This document shows, in pieces, positions 1 to 7,785 of a stretch of DNA of 64,000 nucleotides; the stretch's first letter is position 1; each line of letters begins with the position of its first letter. Below the pieces are notes generated by a model. That model had not been told where the DNA came from, searched no databases, and saw nothing but the letters and a program-made list of their open reading frames with translations. The stretch is from Brevundimonas pondensis. Its GTDB lineage: Bacteria; Pseudomonadota; Alphaproteobacteria; Caulobacterales; Caulobacteraceae. The stretch covers positions 186,001 through 250,000 of the forward strand of contig NZ_CP062006.1 of assembly GCF_017487345.1 (NCBI RefSeq). Direction: 5' to 3'. Made by a program: the position numbers and the translations under genes.

Positions 1-2
1 TG

Positions 3-359
3 TACCGCAAGTCAGGACCAGGTCGCGTCTTCGTACTTGCTCCACCGCCGCCAAAGGAAGACGATGAGTTTGTCAGAACCAAATCTGAAAGCTTGTTTCG
101 CGATAATGGCATAGAAGAAGCTGGGGTCACCCCAGCTATCGTGCGTCTAAAGCTATGGGCCGTTCAGGTACGTATGATGCGCGAGATATTTGCGCCTCTC
201 AAGATTGACGTAATTGCTCCACCTGCCAAAGCTCTAACTGCGGTCGGTTTCCTGGCGCCCGAATTTTACGGCAAGGACGCCACCCACGCGAATAAGGAAT
301 ATGGGGAAATGGTCCTCAACTTGCTCGACATGGTGTTGCCTAGAAAGCCAATCGCATGA
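3..359 (+). CDS. C-terminal part of an SGNH-type hydrolase-like protein (5' end outside window)
   Basis: The reading frame is open from the window edge, so the protein starts further left. The last residues contain an Asp-x-x-His arrangement (DATH) inside a segment reading KDATHANKEYGE, which fits the catalytic Asp/His block near the C-terminus of SGNH/GDSL esterases. The stop overlaps the start of the GSCFA gene by four bases (ATGA), so the two are translationally coupled. SGNH and GSCFA proteins often sit together near polysaccharide loci, which suggests acyl modification of a glycan. Only about 118 residues are visible, so the assignment rests on one motif and the neighbour. Confidence 0.55.
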   Translation, partial: YRKSGPGRVFVLAPPPPKEDDEFVRTKSESLFRDNGIEEAGVTPAIVRLKLWAVQVRMMREIFAPLKIDVIAPPAKALTAVGFLAPEFYGKDATHANKEYGEMVLNLLDMVLPRKPIA

Positions 360-1426
360 GCGTTCATCCCTACAAGAACCTTCCTGACAAGGCCTTTTGG
401 AAGCGTTCGGTCGGATCGGTAGCACCCGGAGAGATTGACCCGGTTGGACGCTTTGATTTGAAGATCCACCCCGAGACCAAAGTCGCTACGGCTGGAAGTT
501 GCTTTGCTCAACATATTGCCCGCCATCTGAAAGCCAGCGGTTTCTGTTATTATGTAGCTGAACAAGCTCATCCCCTCATTCCGTTCGACGTCGCTGCGGC
601 TCAGAATTACGGCCTTTTTTCCGCACGATACGGGAACATCTACACTGCCCGACAACTCCTTCAGTTGATCCAACGAGCTGTAGGATCATTCACTCCGAGT
701 GATGATGTGTGGGTCGCGGGCGACGGCTCCTTCATTGACCCGTTCAGGCCCTCGACCCAGCCGGGAGGCTATATATCCGAAGGAGAAATGCTGGCTGACC
801 GCGATCAGCATTTGCGCATGGTGCGCGAAATGTTCGCCAATTTAGATGTCTTCGTCTTTACCCTCGGCTTGACTGAGGGGTGGGTTTCAAAGGCGGATGG
901 CGCGGCCTACCCGATCGCGCCTGGTGTCGAAGGCGGCACCTTCAATCCCGATCTGTATGCCTTCATTAATTACGGCGTCGACGACGTCCTGGGTGACATG
1001 AACGCCTTCCTTGATCACCTGCGTCTTCTAAATCCGGCCGCCAAGGTGATACTCACCGTATCTCCGGTCCCGCTGGCTGCGACAGCTGAACCTGACCAGC
1101 ACGTTCTTTCCGCCACCACATACTCCAAATCGGTGTTGCGGGTCGTAGCAGAAATGCTGACCAAGCAGCATCGGAACGTGCATTACTTCCCATCCTTCGA
1201 GATCATCACCAGCATGGCATCGCGAGGAGCCTACTACGCCCCCGACCTCCGCAATGTGACGGAGGAGGGCGTCTTGCACGTTATGCGGACTTTCCTACGC
1301 CACGCGACTGGAGTAGCGGCGGCTACGCCCGCATCTCAAAAGGACGTTCCTCAGCCTGAGGATTTTATCGAGCGCTCCAGCAAAATTGCTGAGGCGCTGT
1401 GCGACGAGGAAAAACTTGACACCTGA
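356..1426 (+). CDS. GSCFA domain-containing protein
   Basis: A 356-residue protein with the family-defining GSCFA block near residue 43 (ATAGSCFAQHIARHL). The GSCFA family is related to SGNH-fold lipases/esterases; a later segment (FTLGLTEGW, about residue 170) and TVSPVPL (about residue 232) match conserved parts of the family. No signal peptide is visible, so a cytoplasmic enzyme acting on a glycan or lipid precursor is most likely. It starts in an ATGA overlap with the upstream SGNH-like gene. Base composition is visibly less GC-rich than the chromosome right of 5.5 kb, which suggests horizontal acquisition. The substrate is unknown. Confidence 0.85.
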   Translation: MSVHPYKNLPDKAFWKRSVGSVAPGEIDPVGRFDLKIHPETKVATAGSCFAQHIARHLKASGFCYYVAEQAHPLIPFDVAAAQNYGLFSARYGNIYTARQLLQLIQRAVGSFTPSDDVWVAGDGSFIDPFRPSTQPGGYISEGEMLADRDQHLRMVREMFANLDVFVFTLGLTEGWVSKADGAAYPIAPGVEGGTFNPDLYAFINYGVDDVLGDMNAFLDHLRLLNPAAKVILTVSPVPLAATAEPDQHVLSATTYSKSVLRVVAEMLTKQHRNVHYFPSFEIITSMASRGAYYAPDLRNVTEEGVLHVMRTFLRHATGVAAATPASQKDVPQPEDFIERSSKIAEALCDEEKLDT

Positions 1427-1637
1427 CCACCTGAAACATTTTGAGGAAGAGGTAGATGTCGAGGCCCAACGCCTGTGTTGTGGTTCGGTTTGTTCTGCCC
1501 TGACAGGACCATATGCCGACGGGAACTGTACCCGATTTTGTCACAGCTATTGGAACGCGGCCGAGAAGATCGTTAGCGAGCGCATCAAGGCCGCCAAAGA
1601 CGAGATGCCTGATTGGCTCAATAAGGCAGGAACCTAG
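1416..1637 (+). CDS. Small cysteine-rich hypothetical protein
   Basis: A 73-residue frame starting at a TTG placed 5 nt after a GAGGA ribosome-binding sequence and overlapping the end of the GSCFA gene by 11 bases. The middle contains four to five cysteines (RLCCGSVC, then NCTRFC), followed by a charged helix. A TTG at 1386 in the same frame is an alternative start. I do not recognise the family. The cysteine cluster could bind metal. Coupling to the GSCFA gene suggests a shared transcript, but coding status is uncertain. Confidence 0.4.
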   Translation: MTPDHLKHFEEEVDVEAQRLCCGSVCSALTGPYADGNCTRFCHSYWNAAEKIVSERIKAAKDEMPDWLNKAGT

Positions 1638-1655
1638 TATCTTTTTGCCGCGGCC

Positions 1656-1922
1656 CTAGGGGACGTATCGAAGGGAGCACGAGCTAACTATGAAGTCCAA
1701 AGCGCCTTCTCGATCCTGATAGACATTGAACCGAACGCGGTCGTTTTTCTCCAGGCGAACCCGAACACCCATTTCGACGGCGATGTAGCTCATCAAGGTC
1801 AGCTCGTCTGGACCGAACATTGGAACGGCCGAAGCGCCATCGTTTGATGACGCCTTGTTGCCGGTGATCGTCATGCCTTTGGGAAACGGCTTCAGTGGAG
1901 ATGAGCTGCTATTGCGGTCCAA
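1656..1922 (-). CDS. Hypothetical protein, end of the leftward phage gene block
   Basis: An 88-residue frame reading leftward directly after the LamG-like gene, with a TTG start at 1922; an internal ATG at about residue 17 is an alternative. The C-terminal half (YIAVEMGVRVRLEKNDRVRF) alternates hydrophobic and charged residues as in a beta-rich domain. No family is recognised. It may be a small tail or virion-associated protein, or the start may be a remnant. Confidence 0.35.
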   Translation of the reverse strand: MDRNSSSSPLKPFPKGMTITGNKASSNDGASAVPMFGPDELTLMSYIAVEMGVRVRLEKNDRVRFNVYQDREGALDFIVSSCSLRYVP

Positions 1923-1951
1923 GCGGCTGGATAGGTGACGAACCGGGTTCG

Positions 1952-2656
1952 TCAGAGAATGGCGACGCGGCCCGAAAGGCCGGTGCGCAGGCTCTGGTAG
2001 ATTTCCAGCCGCTCGCGGTCGGTCAGCATGCGATCATAGATGGCCAGGTAGGCGATATCGAACGTCAGGCCGCCAACACCGAGATCTGGGGCGACGATGA
2101 AGTTCTGGCCCCCGCGGCTCCCGCCATTGGCTTGACTGCCTGAGTTGGAGCCGAAGCCGGTTCCGGCCGCGCCGACGGACAGGTTCGAAACCGTTCCGAA
2201 CGCGCCCCAGCCGAAGCCGCAGCGAAAGTCGGTCTCGCCGGATGTGAGCGAGACGCTCGCGGCCTCGGGCGGGTTGGCGTTCAGGCTGTTGTTGAACCGC
2301 CACTCGTGGTTGGCGTGCGCCAGGATGAACCCCGCCAGGGGCGTTCCGTTGCTCATCACCGCCTCGCCGACGCCGCCGATGCTGCGCATGACAGCGACCA
2401 CGGTCATATCGCGCATGGAGGACGCAACGCCCGTGTCCATGTTTTGGCCCGAGGTGTTGGTGAACCGTGCCCAGTTGGGGCTCCACGTCGGCGCGCCGTT
2501 GACGGTCGCTAGCTTGCCGCGCTGCGCCAGATTGCGACGCGAGGCCGCCGCGTCGCCGCCGAACACGAACTCACCTACCATGCCGTCGCGGTTGGGGTTC
2601 AGGATGGCGCTGACCGGCCGGGCGAAGGCGGCCGAAGGAGAGCGAAGAGCGGTCAC
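1952..2656 (-). CDS. LamG/concanavalin A-like phage surface protein
   Basis: A 234-residue protein. The C-terminal part has the LamG/concanavalin-like jelly-roll signature, ending in a segment typical of this fold in phage tail proteins (AYLAIYDRMLTDRERLEIYQ). The GTG at 2656 overlaps the stop of the upstream SGNH-type gene (GTGA), so it was chosen over the GTG at 2683. Proteins of this type are usually late virion components that bind a surface glycan. It has lost its upstream late-gene context, because the preceding gene is truncated at about 3306. Confidence 0.6.
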   Translation of the reverse strand: MTALRSPSAAFARPVSAILNPNRDGMVGEFVFGGDAAASRRNLAQRGKLATVNGAPTWSPNWARFTNTSGQNMDTGVASSMRDMTVVAVMRSIGGVGEAVMSNGTPLAGFILAHANHEWRFNNSLNANPPEAASVSLTSGETDFRCGFGWGAFGTVSNLSVGAAGTGFGSNSGSQANGGSRGGQNFIVAPDLGVGGLTFDIAYLAIYDRMLTDRERLEIYQSLRTGLSGRVAIL

Positions 2657-3306
2657 GACAGCACCTTTTCGAACAGGGCGCACCAGTTGTGCATGGGATG
2701 GTTCAGGCCGGCGGGGTCGAAGACGATCACATCGCCCTGGCTGTCCCTCAGGTTGCCCCCGCCGACGCCAGTCGCGGCGAAGCCGTAGCGCAGCTTGGCC
2801 CCGGCTGCCGGGGCCGTCGCGGCGGTGATGGTGACGGTGTCCCGCCCCGTCACGTTCACGCGGTCGATGGCGATGGCCGCCCCGGCCGCCGTGACCAGGC
2901 TGAACCCGGCGCTGGCGACAGAGGCGAACGCCATGGTGTCGATCTTCAGCGCGCCGACCGGGTTGAACCGGACGGTCAGCAGCTTGCCCTGACGGCGGAT
3001 CGACAGCGGCTTCAGCGGCGCGAACGCCTGCCGGTCCACCACCTTCCGCTTCATCGCCAGCCCGTAATAGGCGCCGCGGATCTTGTTGCCCTGCGCGTTG
3101 TAGTGCGGCGTGTCCGACGACTTCGGCAGGAAATAGGCCGGGCAGGCCAGGACGAAGTTCGGATCGGCCTCCGACAGCTCCAGCATGGCCAGATCGGCCC
3201 AGGGATAGTCGGTCGCTTCATAGTTCCCGGCCCAACCCGGCTGAGCCATGACGCACAGCACGTCCTCGGCCTGACCGGTCACCGACTTGGCGTAGGTGTC
3301 GATGGC
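2653..3306 (-). pseudogene. Truncated phage SGNH/sialate-O-acetylesterase-like protein (5' end missing)
   Basis: Coherent protein runs from AIDTYAKSVTGQAED through YNAQGNKIRGAYYGLAMKR to the stop at 2653. The motif HYNAQGNKIRG looks like the catalytic Asp/His-type block of phage SGNH hydrolases, followed by a beta-rich domain of about 120 residues. Upstream of 3306 the same frame is arginine/proline-rich nonsense, because that DNA is the sense strand of the helicase gene on the other strand. The catalytic GDS block is therefore absent and the gene is a 3' fragment. It is coupled by GTGA overlap to the LamG-like gene. Confidence 0.7.
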
Positions 3307-3316
3307 GGGCCATCGA
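3299..3316. repeat. Perfect inverted repeat at the joint between two truncated phage genes
   Basis: TCGATGGC GG GCCATCGA: 8-bp arms with a 2-nt centre. The left arm is the last recognisable codons of the leftward SGNH-like gene and the right arm is the first recognisable codons of the rightward helicase. The repeat therefore sits on the breakpoint and suggests inverted joining at a microhomology. Confidence 0.75.
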
Positions 3317-4286
3317 AGCCACCGCCCGCAAGGCCGCCGAGCGCGCCCGAGACACTTCTGATGCTTCGGGCGACGAAATCCTGGGCGACATGGAGCGCGA
3401 GAGCGCGGAGATCGCCGAGACCAGCAGCATCGAGACGGCATGGATCGACGCGGGCGACATGCTCGACCAGGCCATCGCCATCGCCCGGGCCCGTGACGGC
3501 GCCGTCAACTATCCGATCGGTCTCCAGTCGGTGGACGAGAAGCTGCGTGGCCTGAACGCGGGCGAGGTGACGGTCATCGCCGGCTGGACCGGAATGGGCA
3601 AGACCGTGGCCGGGATGCAGGTCGCGAAGGGCTGCGCCTCCGTCGGCCTGGGGGTGGCGTACTTCTCCCTGGAGATGTCCGAGGTGCCGATGGCCATGCG
3701 GATGGCCTGCGACGTCGTCTATGACCGAACCGCCGCGGCGTATGGCGGCGTGACGTCCAACATCACAATCGACCGCGCCATCGCCGGTGACCTGAAGCCC
3801 CACGAGTGGGAGCGCCTAAACGAAGCGCGGGCGACCATCCGGCGCTGGCCGATCTCCTATGACATGCGCCCGAACCTGACCGTCGCCCAGATCCAGGCGG
3901 CGGTGGTGCGCCTGCATAGGGTGTGGAAGCGCCAGGGCATTAGGCCCGGCCCGGTCATCGTAGACCACATCGGCAAGGTGAAGCCCTCGCAGGAGCGGCG
4001 CGGCAACGTGACCGCAGAGACCAGAGACGTATCGAATGACCTGAACGCCATGGCCAAGCGCCTGGGCGTCCCGGTGGTGATCCTGTCGCAACTGAACCGC
4101 ACCGTCGATCAAGGCCCGTCCAAGGACAAGCGCCCGACCCTGTCGAGCGTGAAAGACTCCGGCGCCGTGGTTGAGGACGCCCGCCAACGTGCCCTTCTAT
4201 GTCCGCATCGAGCGGGCGACCGGCGACATCCTGATCTTGCCGAGCGACAGCCTTCCGGCGCAGCCTGCGCCCGAGAGCGCCAATGA
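3309..4286 (+). pseudogene. DnaB-like replicative helicase, truncated at both ends
   Basis: The frame is already coding at the breakpoint (IEATARKAAERAR) before its first ATG at 3390, so the N-terminal part is lost. The RecA-like ATPase core is clear: Walker A AGWTGMGKT, then the DnaB block SLEMSEVPMAMRM, Walker B PVIVDHIGK, and the motif VVILSQLNR with KDSGAVVEDA. After that motif the frame becomes unrelated (arginine/histidine-rich) and ends at 4286, whereas a DnaB C-terminus would continue in conserved form. It was presumably the phage replication helicase. A frameshift or a second deletion joint near 4185 is likely. Confidence 0.75.
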
Positions 4287-4341
4287 CGACGCCGATCTCG
4301 ACCGTGAACTGGCCGAGTGGGACGAGAAGCGGAAGGGATAG
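4189..4341 (+). CDS. Small hypothetical protein upstream of the integrase (possibly a fragment)
   Basis: A 50-codon frame begins with a GTG inside the broken end of the helicase and stops 3 nt before the integrase GTG. It reads smoothly (FYVRIERATGDILILP, then an acidic tail ending LAEWDEKRKG) in a different frame from the helicase. It may be an intact small phage gene, the C-terminus of a deleted gene, or the frameshifted helicase tail. Confidence 0.45.
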   Translation: MPFYVRIERATGDILILPSDSLPAQPAPESANDDADLDRELAEWDEKRKG

Positions 4342-4344
4342 CCC

Positions 4345-5421
4345 GTGGCCGCCAAGGTCAAACTGGATTCGGTTTACCGGGTCGTCGCCAAGAGCGGCGC
4401 CGTCTATCTCTATGCCTGGAAGGGTAAAGGAGCGCCGCGGCTGCACGCCGAGCCGGGCTCCGCCGCCTTCGTCGAAGAGCTGGCCGCCGCGCTGGCGACC
4501 AGGAAGACCGGCGACAAGTCCAAGATGCTCAGCCTGACGCACATGTGGTTCGCGTCGGACGCCTGGACCAAGCCCCGCGAAAAGGGCGGGATGGCCGACA
4601 GCACCAAGAAGAACTGGAAGCCGTTCGTGAAGGCGATCCAGAACCACTTCGGGCCGCTGCGCATCGCCCAATTCGACCGCGCTACCACCATCCGCCCCCA
4701 CATCAAGCGCTGGCTCGACAAGAACTGGTCAGACCACCCCAGGCAGGCGGACATGGCCAAGCAGGTGTTGTCGGCCCTGCTGACCTACGCCGTCGACAAC
4801 GACATGCTGACGTCGAACCCCTGCATCGGCATGAAGAACCGCTATTCCAGCAACCGTGCTGATCGGATCTGGACGCCCGAGCATCTGATGGCCCTTGCCG
4901 AGAAGGCGCCGGCGCACGTCATGTTCGCTGCCCGCCTCGCCGCCCTGACCGGACTGCGCCAAGGCGACCTTTTGCGCCTTTCGTGGGGCCACATCAGCGA
5001 TCTGGCTATCGACCTCCCGTCGACCAGCAAGACCGGCAAGGGCGCGCTGATCCCGATGTACGGCGAGCTGAGCGCGCTGCTGAAGGAAATCCCCAAGGTC
5101 TCGACCATCGTCCTGACGAATAGCGACGGACTGCCTTGGAAGACCGGCTTCGGCTCAAGCTGGAACAAGGCGCTGATCGCCGCGAAGCTGAACGGCGCCG
5201 ATCTTCACTTCCACGACTTCCGAGGCACGGCCGCCACGCGGATGTATCTGGCCGGCCTTTCGAAGCGCGAGATCGCGGAGGCCACCGCCTGGGACGAGGA
5301 GAGCGTCGACCGCATTATCCGGCGCTACGTGACCCGAGACGCGCTGCTCCGCGAACGCATCGCGAAGCTGGATCAGAACGGCCGCAGAACGGAAACGGAA
5401 AAAAGTGCAGAAAAAAGCTGA
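4345..5421 (+). CDS. int: Tyrosine-type site-specific integrase
   Basis: A 358-residue tyrosine recombinase that would integrate and excise the element. An N-terminal arm/core-binding region (about 1-170) precedes the catalytic domain. Visible active-site residues are Arg205 in LTGLRQGD, His290 and Arg293 in HFHDFRGT, and Tyr328 in IIRRYVTRD. The usual LGH box is replaced by ATAWDEES. The GTG start follows the small upstream ORF by 3 nt. The gene ends 20 nt from the 3' end of tRNA-Gly, the normal layout for an integrase using a tRNA 3' end as its attachment site. It looks intact although the rest of the element is decayed. Confidence 0.9.
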   Translation: MAAKVKLDSVYRVVAKSGAVYLYAWKGKGAPRLHAEPGSAAFVEELAAALATRKTGDKSKMLSLTHMWFASDAWTKPREKGGMADSTKKNWKPFVKAIQNHFGPLRIAQFDRATTIRPHIKRWLDKNWSDHPRQADMAKQVLSALLTYAVDNDMLTSNPCIGMKNRYSSNRADRIWTPEHLMALAEKAPAHVMFAARLAALTGLRQGDLLRLSWGHISDLAIDLPSTSKTGKGALIPMYGELSALLKEIPKVSTIVLTNSDGLPWKTGFGSSWNKALIAAKLNGADLHFHDFRGTAATRMYLAGLSKREIAEATAWDEESVDRIIRRYVTRDALLRERIAKLDQNGRRTETEKSAEKS

Positions 5422-5441
5422 CCTGAAAATCAGCTAAGTGT

Positions 5442-5516
5442 TGGAGCGGCCGGCGGGAATCGAACCCGCGACATTCAGCTTGGGAAGCTGACGTTCTACC
5501 TCTGAACTACGGCCGC
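5442..5516 (-). tRNA. tRNA-Gly (anticodon CCC)
   Basis: A complete cloverleaf on the minus strand: acceptor GCGGCCG/CGGCCGC, D arm, anticodon stem TCAGC/GCTGA closing the loop TTCCCAA (anticodon CCC), T arm GCGGG-TTCGATT-CCCGC, and an encoded TCCA end. The 3' end faces the integrase, so this is the probable attachment gene, restored after integration. Confidence 0.95.
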
Positions 5517-5711
5517 ATTGCTGGACCCGCGAGCGACGCCGGAGGGCGATCCTTCGCAAGCAGCGAAAGCCCTGTCTATCCGGTCGTCCAGCCACGCTCA
5601 AGACGGGCGGATCCACAAGAGGGCGCGATCCTCGTATTTCAACCTATGCGTTTATCTTGGTTTAATGATGCTCGTTATACGATAGGGACGAAAACAAGAT
5701 GAGGCTCGTTC

Positions 5712-6134
5712 ATGAAGCGGCTCGGTCTTCTTTCTCGCCTTCGGCATGACCGGCGCGGCGTGGCGGCGATCGAGTTCGCCATGGTCGCGCCGCTGCTGAT
5801 CCTCCTGATGTCTGGGCTGCTGATCTACGGCAGCTGGTTCTGGATGGCCCATTCTGTCCAGTCTCTGGCGTCCGAGGGCGCGCGCGCCGCGATCGCCGGA
5901 CTGGACCGCGCGGAGCGTGAACAACTCGCGGTCGACTTTGTCACCGCCCAGGTCGGTGACCTGGGGCTACGGCCGGAGCAAGCGAGCGTCAGCGTGGACG
6001 CAGCCGGTTCGGCCATCCGCGTGACAGTCGCCTATGACGCCGCCGATCATCCGCTGATGGCGCTGTCAGGTCTTGTCCCATCGCCCCCGCGGATCATTCG
6101 CCGCACGGCGGTGGTGCGCCTGGGAGGTTACTGA
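5712..6134 (+). CDS. TadE-like Flp pilus assembly protein
   Basis: A 140-residue protein. Arg-rich start, then RRGVAAIEFAMVAPLLILL with the conserved Glu of the TadE pseudopilin motif, and one hydrophobic segment at about residues 20-42. The remainder is extracytoplasmic. TadE-family proteins are minor pseudopilins of the Flp/Tad type IVc pilus in the inner membrane. The stop is one base before the ATG of the TadG-like gene, so the two are co-translated. No other tad/cpa genes are nearby, so this is an orphan pair away from the main pilus locus. Confidence 0.85.
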   Translation: MKRLGLLSRLRHDRRGVAAIEFAMVAPLLILLMSGLLIYGSWFWMAHSVQSLASEGARAAIAGLDRAEREQLAVDFVTAQVGDLGLRPEQASVSVDAAGSAIRVTVAYDAADHPLMALSGLVPSPPRIIRRTAVVRLGGY

Positions 6135-6135
6135 C

Positions 6136-7761
6136 ATGGTCGTCCGGCGCTGGACTGGCGACGAACGAGGCGGGATCGCGATCATGACCGCCGTCTTCGG
6201 CGCGGTGATCTGTGTCCTTGCAGCGCTGGCCGTCGATTTGGGCTCGGTGATGCTGAAGGCGCGGCAGGTGCAGGGCGCGGCGGATCTGTCGGCCATGGCG
6301 GCGGCCCATGACTTGTCGCATGCCGAGGCTGCGGCGCGCGCCACCGCCTCGGCCAATCTGGCCGAGGTTCAGGCGGTCAGCGTGGTCAAGGGCGCCTATG
6401 TCGCCGATGCGCGCATCGCCCCGGCAGACCGCTTCAGCCCCGGGGTGCTCGAGCCCAACGCCGCTCGGGTCGAGGTGACGGCCCCTGCGCCGCTTTTCTT
6501 CGGACGGCTCATCATGCAGCGGGACGCCGTCGCGGTGCGCCGCAGCGCCGTCGCGGCCATTCCGGGCGGGCGCCCCCAGGCCATGTTTTCGATCGGGTCC
6601 CGTCTGGCCAGCCTGGACGGGGGGCTGGCCAACGCCTTGCTGTCAGGGCTGCTGGGGTCGAACATCTCGCTGACGGTCATGGATTATCGCGCCCTGGCCG
6701 GCGCCCAGGTCAACCTGCTGCAGTTCTCCGACGCCCTGGCTGCGGACCTTGGTCTGACCGCCGGCGACTATGACGCTCTTCTGGAGCAGGAAGTGACGGT
6801 CGGCCGTGCGCTGAAGGTTCTCGAAGCGGTCGCCGGCGCGGACGCCAAAAGCGCCCTCAGCAAGCTGACGCGCGCGCCGATCGACGCCAGGCTGAAGCTG
6901 AAGGATCTGATTGGCGTTGAAGCCGACGCTCGCCACGGACTGCGTGAGGCGCTGAACGCCAATGTCTCGGCAATGGATCTCATCATGGCCTCTCTCGAGA
7001 CGGCCAACGGCGATCGCCAGGTGGCGCTGGATCTGGGCGCGCGCGCCGGATTGGCGGACCTGGATATCATGCTGGCCATCGGGGAGCGGCCGAACAAGTC
7101 GCCGTGGCTGACAATCACCAGCAAGGACGAGCCCATTATTCGCACGGCCCAGGCGCGTATCTACCTGAAGGCGACGACGTCTCAGGCCCTGGCGGGTCTG
7201 GCCCAGGTGAAGTTGCCGATCCTGGTGGAGGCCGCCGCGTCGGAGGCGCGTCTGAAGCGGATAGACTGCGGCGCGGCGACGACTGTGACCCTGGCCGTTC
7301 GCCCGGGCGTGGCGCGTGCGCGCGTGGGCGTGATTGACGAGGCGAAACTGAAGAACTTCAAAACGCCCCTGACCAGTTCGCCCGCCACCCTGGTCTCGGT
7401 GTTGAACCTTGTCACCCTCAAGGCTCATGCCGACCTGGAAATCGCCGATCCGGACTGGACGGACGTGACCTTCAGTCAAGCCGACATCGACATGCAAAAG
7501 ACCCGAACAGCGCGGTCGCGCCATTTCGTCAACGGCCTTGTCGTCAGCCTTCTGCAGAGGCTGGAGGTCAGCTTGCTGGGGCTGGATCTGGGCGGGTTGG
7601 TTCAGGCGGTCGGCGTGCTTCTGACGCCGCTGGGGCCGGTTCTGGACGGAATTATCCAGCCGCTGCTGGACCTGCTGGGGCTCAGGCTGGGCGAGGCGGA
7701 CGTGCGCGTACATGGCGTGCAGTGCCCGACACAGGGGCGTACGCCTGTTCTGGTGCGATAG
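6136..7761 (+). CDS. TadG-like pilus-associated protein (DUF2134 type)
   Basis: A 541-residue protein starting at MVVRRWTGDERGG, one base after tadE stops; a longer frame from 6073 is rejected because it would overlap tadE. Residues about 10-35 form the TadE/TadG membrane segment (GIAIMTAVFGAVICVLAALAV), followed by VMLKARQVQGAADLSAMAAA, the typical helix after the TadG membrane segment. The long periplasmic region (about 60-540) has low similarity to anything I recognise and repeated Leu/Gly-rich helices near the C-terminus. It is probably an inner-membrane-anchored component of Flp pilus biogenesis. Confidence 0.8.
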   Translation: MVVRRWTGDERGGIAIMTAVFGAVICVLAALAVDLGSVMLKARQVQGAADLSAMAAAHDLSHAEAAARATASANLAEVQAVSVVKGAYVADARIAPADRFSPGVLEPNAARVEVTAPAPLFFGRLIMQRDAVAVRRSAVAAIPGGRPQAMFSIGSRLASLDGGLANALLSGLLGSNISLTVMDYRALAGAQVNLLQFSDALAADLGLTAGDYDALLEQEVTVGRALKVLEAVAGADAKSALSKLTRAPIDARLKLKDLIGVEADARHGLREALNANVSAMDLIMASLETANGDRQVALDLGARAGLADLDIMLAIGERPNKSPWLTITSKDEPIIRTAQARIYLKATTSQALAGLAQVKLPILVEAAASEARLKRIDCGAATTVTLAVRPGVARARVGVIDEAKLKNFKTPLTSSPATLVSVLNLVTLKAHADLEIADPDWTDVTFSQADIDMQKTRTARSRHFVNGLVVSLLQRLEVSLLGLDLGGLVQAVGVLLTPLGPVLDGIIQPLLDLLGLRLGEADVRVHGVQCPTQGRTPVLVR

Positions 7762-7766
7762 GCCGG

Positions 7767-7784
7767 GGCCGGGGCGCCCCGGCC
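7767..7784. terminator. GC palindrome between convergent genes
   Basis: A perfect 18-bp palindrome, GGCCGGGG CG CCCCGGCC, lies between the ends of the TadG-like gene and the leftward M23 peptidase gene. It could stop transcription from both sides, but no T-tract follows on either strand, so intrinsic termination is uncertain. Confidence 0.4.
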
Positions 7785-7785
7785 G

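Larger units (their letters stand above)
1..5441. mobile_element. Decayed integrative element (phage remnant) ending at tRNA-Gly
   Basis: This stretch carries an integrase ending 20 nt from the 3' end of a complete tRNA-Gly, phage tail-type genes, a truncated replicative helicase and AT-richer cargo (GSCFA and SGNH proteins). Phage structural and DNA-packaging genes are missing, and two phage genes are fused head-on at 3299-3316, so the element has suffered internal deletion. The left end and its displaced tRNA fragment are not in the window. The cargo at 1-1655 could instead be host DNA; it is included because no boundary is visible before it. Confidence 0.6.
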
